From: Monosporascus cannonballus
Taxonomy: Eukaryota; Ascomycota; Sordariomycetes; Xylariales
Direction of reading: 5' to 3'
Assembly (NCBI GenBank): GCA_004154925.1
Contig: QJNS01000076.1
Location: 62,001-126,000 of the forward strand
Length of the DNA: 64,000 nt
The position numbers and the translations under genes were made by a program. Shown one piece after another: positions 63,641 through 64,000 of this stretch; position 1 is the first letter of the stretch; each line of letters starts with the position of its first letter. The notes beneath the pieces were generated by a model that ran no database searches, was not told where the DNA came from, and was given only the letters and a program-made list of their open reading frames with translations.

Positions 63641-64000
63641 TCTACATGAATTAGTGGAAATTCCGTCTAGTAAAGAGCGTTCTGCTGGCTATCTCAGCCT
63701 ATGCCAGGTGGCCAGCTTAGGCGCAGCTTAATTACTCGACTTATGCCATCTGAACAGCGGTTTTTGTAGCTTTATCTGAGTTCTCTCCCTGCAAACCCAG
63801 TAGTTTATATCCGGCTGGAAATAGCCATCGTCGCTCAGAGAGAACGCCCGAGCAATACGTTATTTTACAAAATCGCATCGTGTTCCTCTTTGAAGTTCTG
63901 GCACCTCTTTCTTGTGACGTGCGTCGGTTGGCTCGTAACCGAGGATAGGTAACCCTACTACGCTCCCTTGTCTCCATGGTGCTTGCGATTGAACGAACAA
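63641..64000. other. Right-edge sequence, no gene recognised
   Basis: A 78-codon minus-strand frame at 63741-63977 is basic at the start and shows no HET motif. The window ends here, so a gene entering from the right cannot be judged. Confidence 0.35.

Noticed and set aside
41543..64000. Biosynthetic gene cluster
   Set aside because: Asparaginase, ABC transporter, RAD5, NDUFAF6-like and cyclase-like genes share no pathway and no backbone synthase is present.
41543..64000. tRNA genes
   Set aside because: I scanned for GGTTCGA-type T-arm sequences; the few matches (for example 52,342 and 62,351) lack the other arms.

Overview
The window looks like part of the nuclear genome of a filamentous ascomycete (Pezizomycotina). 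The evidence is spliced genes with 50-150 bp introns, fungal families (HET-domain protein, Rad5 with HIRAN and RING, secreted type II asparaginase, carboxymuconate-cyclase-like beta-propeller, Adp1-like ABCG transporter), and a repeat compartment saturated with C-to-T/G-to-A change as left by repeat-induced point mutation (RIP).

The window has two compartments that meet at about position 41,542, the outer end of an LTR. From 431 to 41,542 the DNA is very AT-rich and has no intact gene. It is a nest of decayed Ty3/Gypsy retrotransposons. I resolved five: element E (minus strand; 431-1904 plus 9254-10208, interrupted and truncated), element A (plus strand, 1905-9253, chromodomain integrase, TSD TTTAA, inserted into E), element D (plus strand, 10245-14144 plus 20839-23468), element C (minus strand, 14145-20838, TSD GATAT, inserted into D), and element B (minus strand, 34579-41542). 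E and D lie head-to-head, so their 5' LTRs form a palindrome of about 745 bp. B, C, D and E are one superfamily: they share the U5-side half of the LTR but carry different U3 halves, and the tandem-repeat content of those U3 halves differs. Between D and B (23.5-34.5 kb) are a RIP-destroyed RecQ/DEAD-type helicase relic (plus strand, about 24.36-25.56 kb) and minus-strand relic coding sequence I could not identify. Three short stretches escaped mutation: 1-430 (with a 22-bp minisatellite), about 23,590-23,890, and a 112-bp MITE-like element at 34,456-34,567.

The gene-bearing half (41,543-64,000) has balanced composition. In order: secreted L-asparaginase (+, six exons), a small single-pass membrane protein (+), an Adp1-like ABCG transporter (-), two low-complexity hypothetical proteins (-), RAD5 (-), an NDUFAF6-like complex I assembly factor (+), a secreted carboxymuconate-cyclase-like protein (-, with two compensating frameshifts), and a HET-domain pseudogene (-) with a frameshift and three nonsense codons. 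RAD5 and the NDUFAF6-like gene are divergent from a 460-bp spacer that contains a symmetric pair of MCB boxes. The genes are not a pathway cluster. No rRNA, tRNA or CRISPR array was recognised. Exon boundaries are my reading of GT-AG sites plus protein-family continuity; no alignment or RNA evidence was available.
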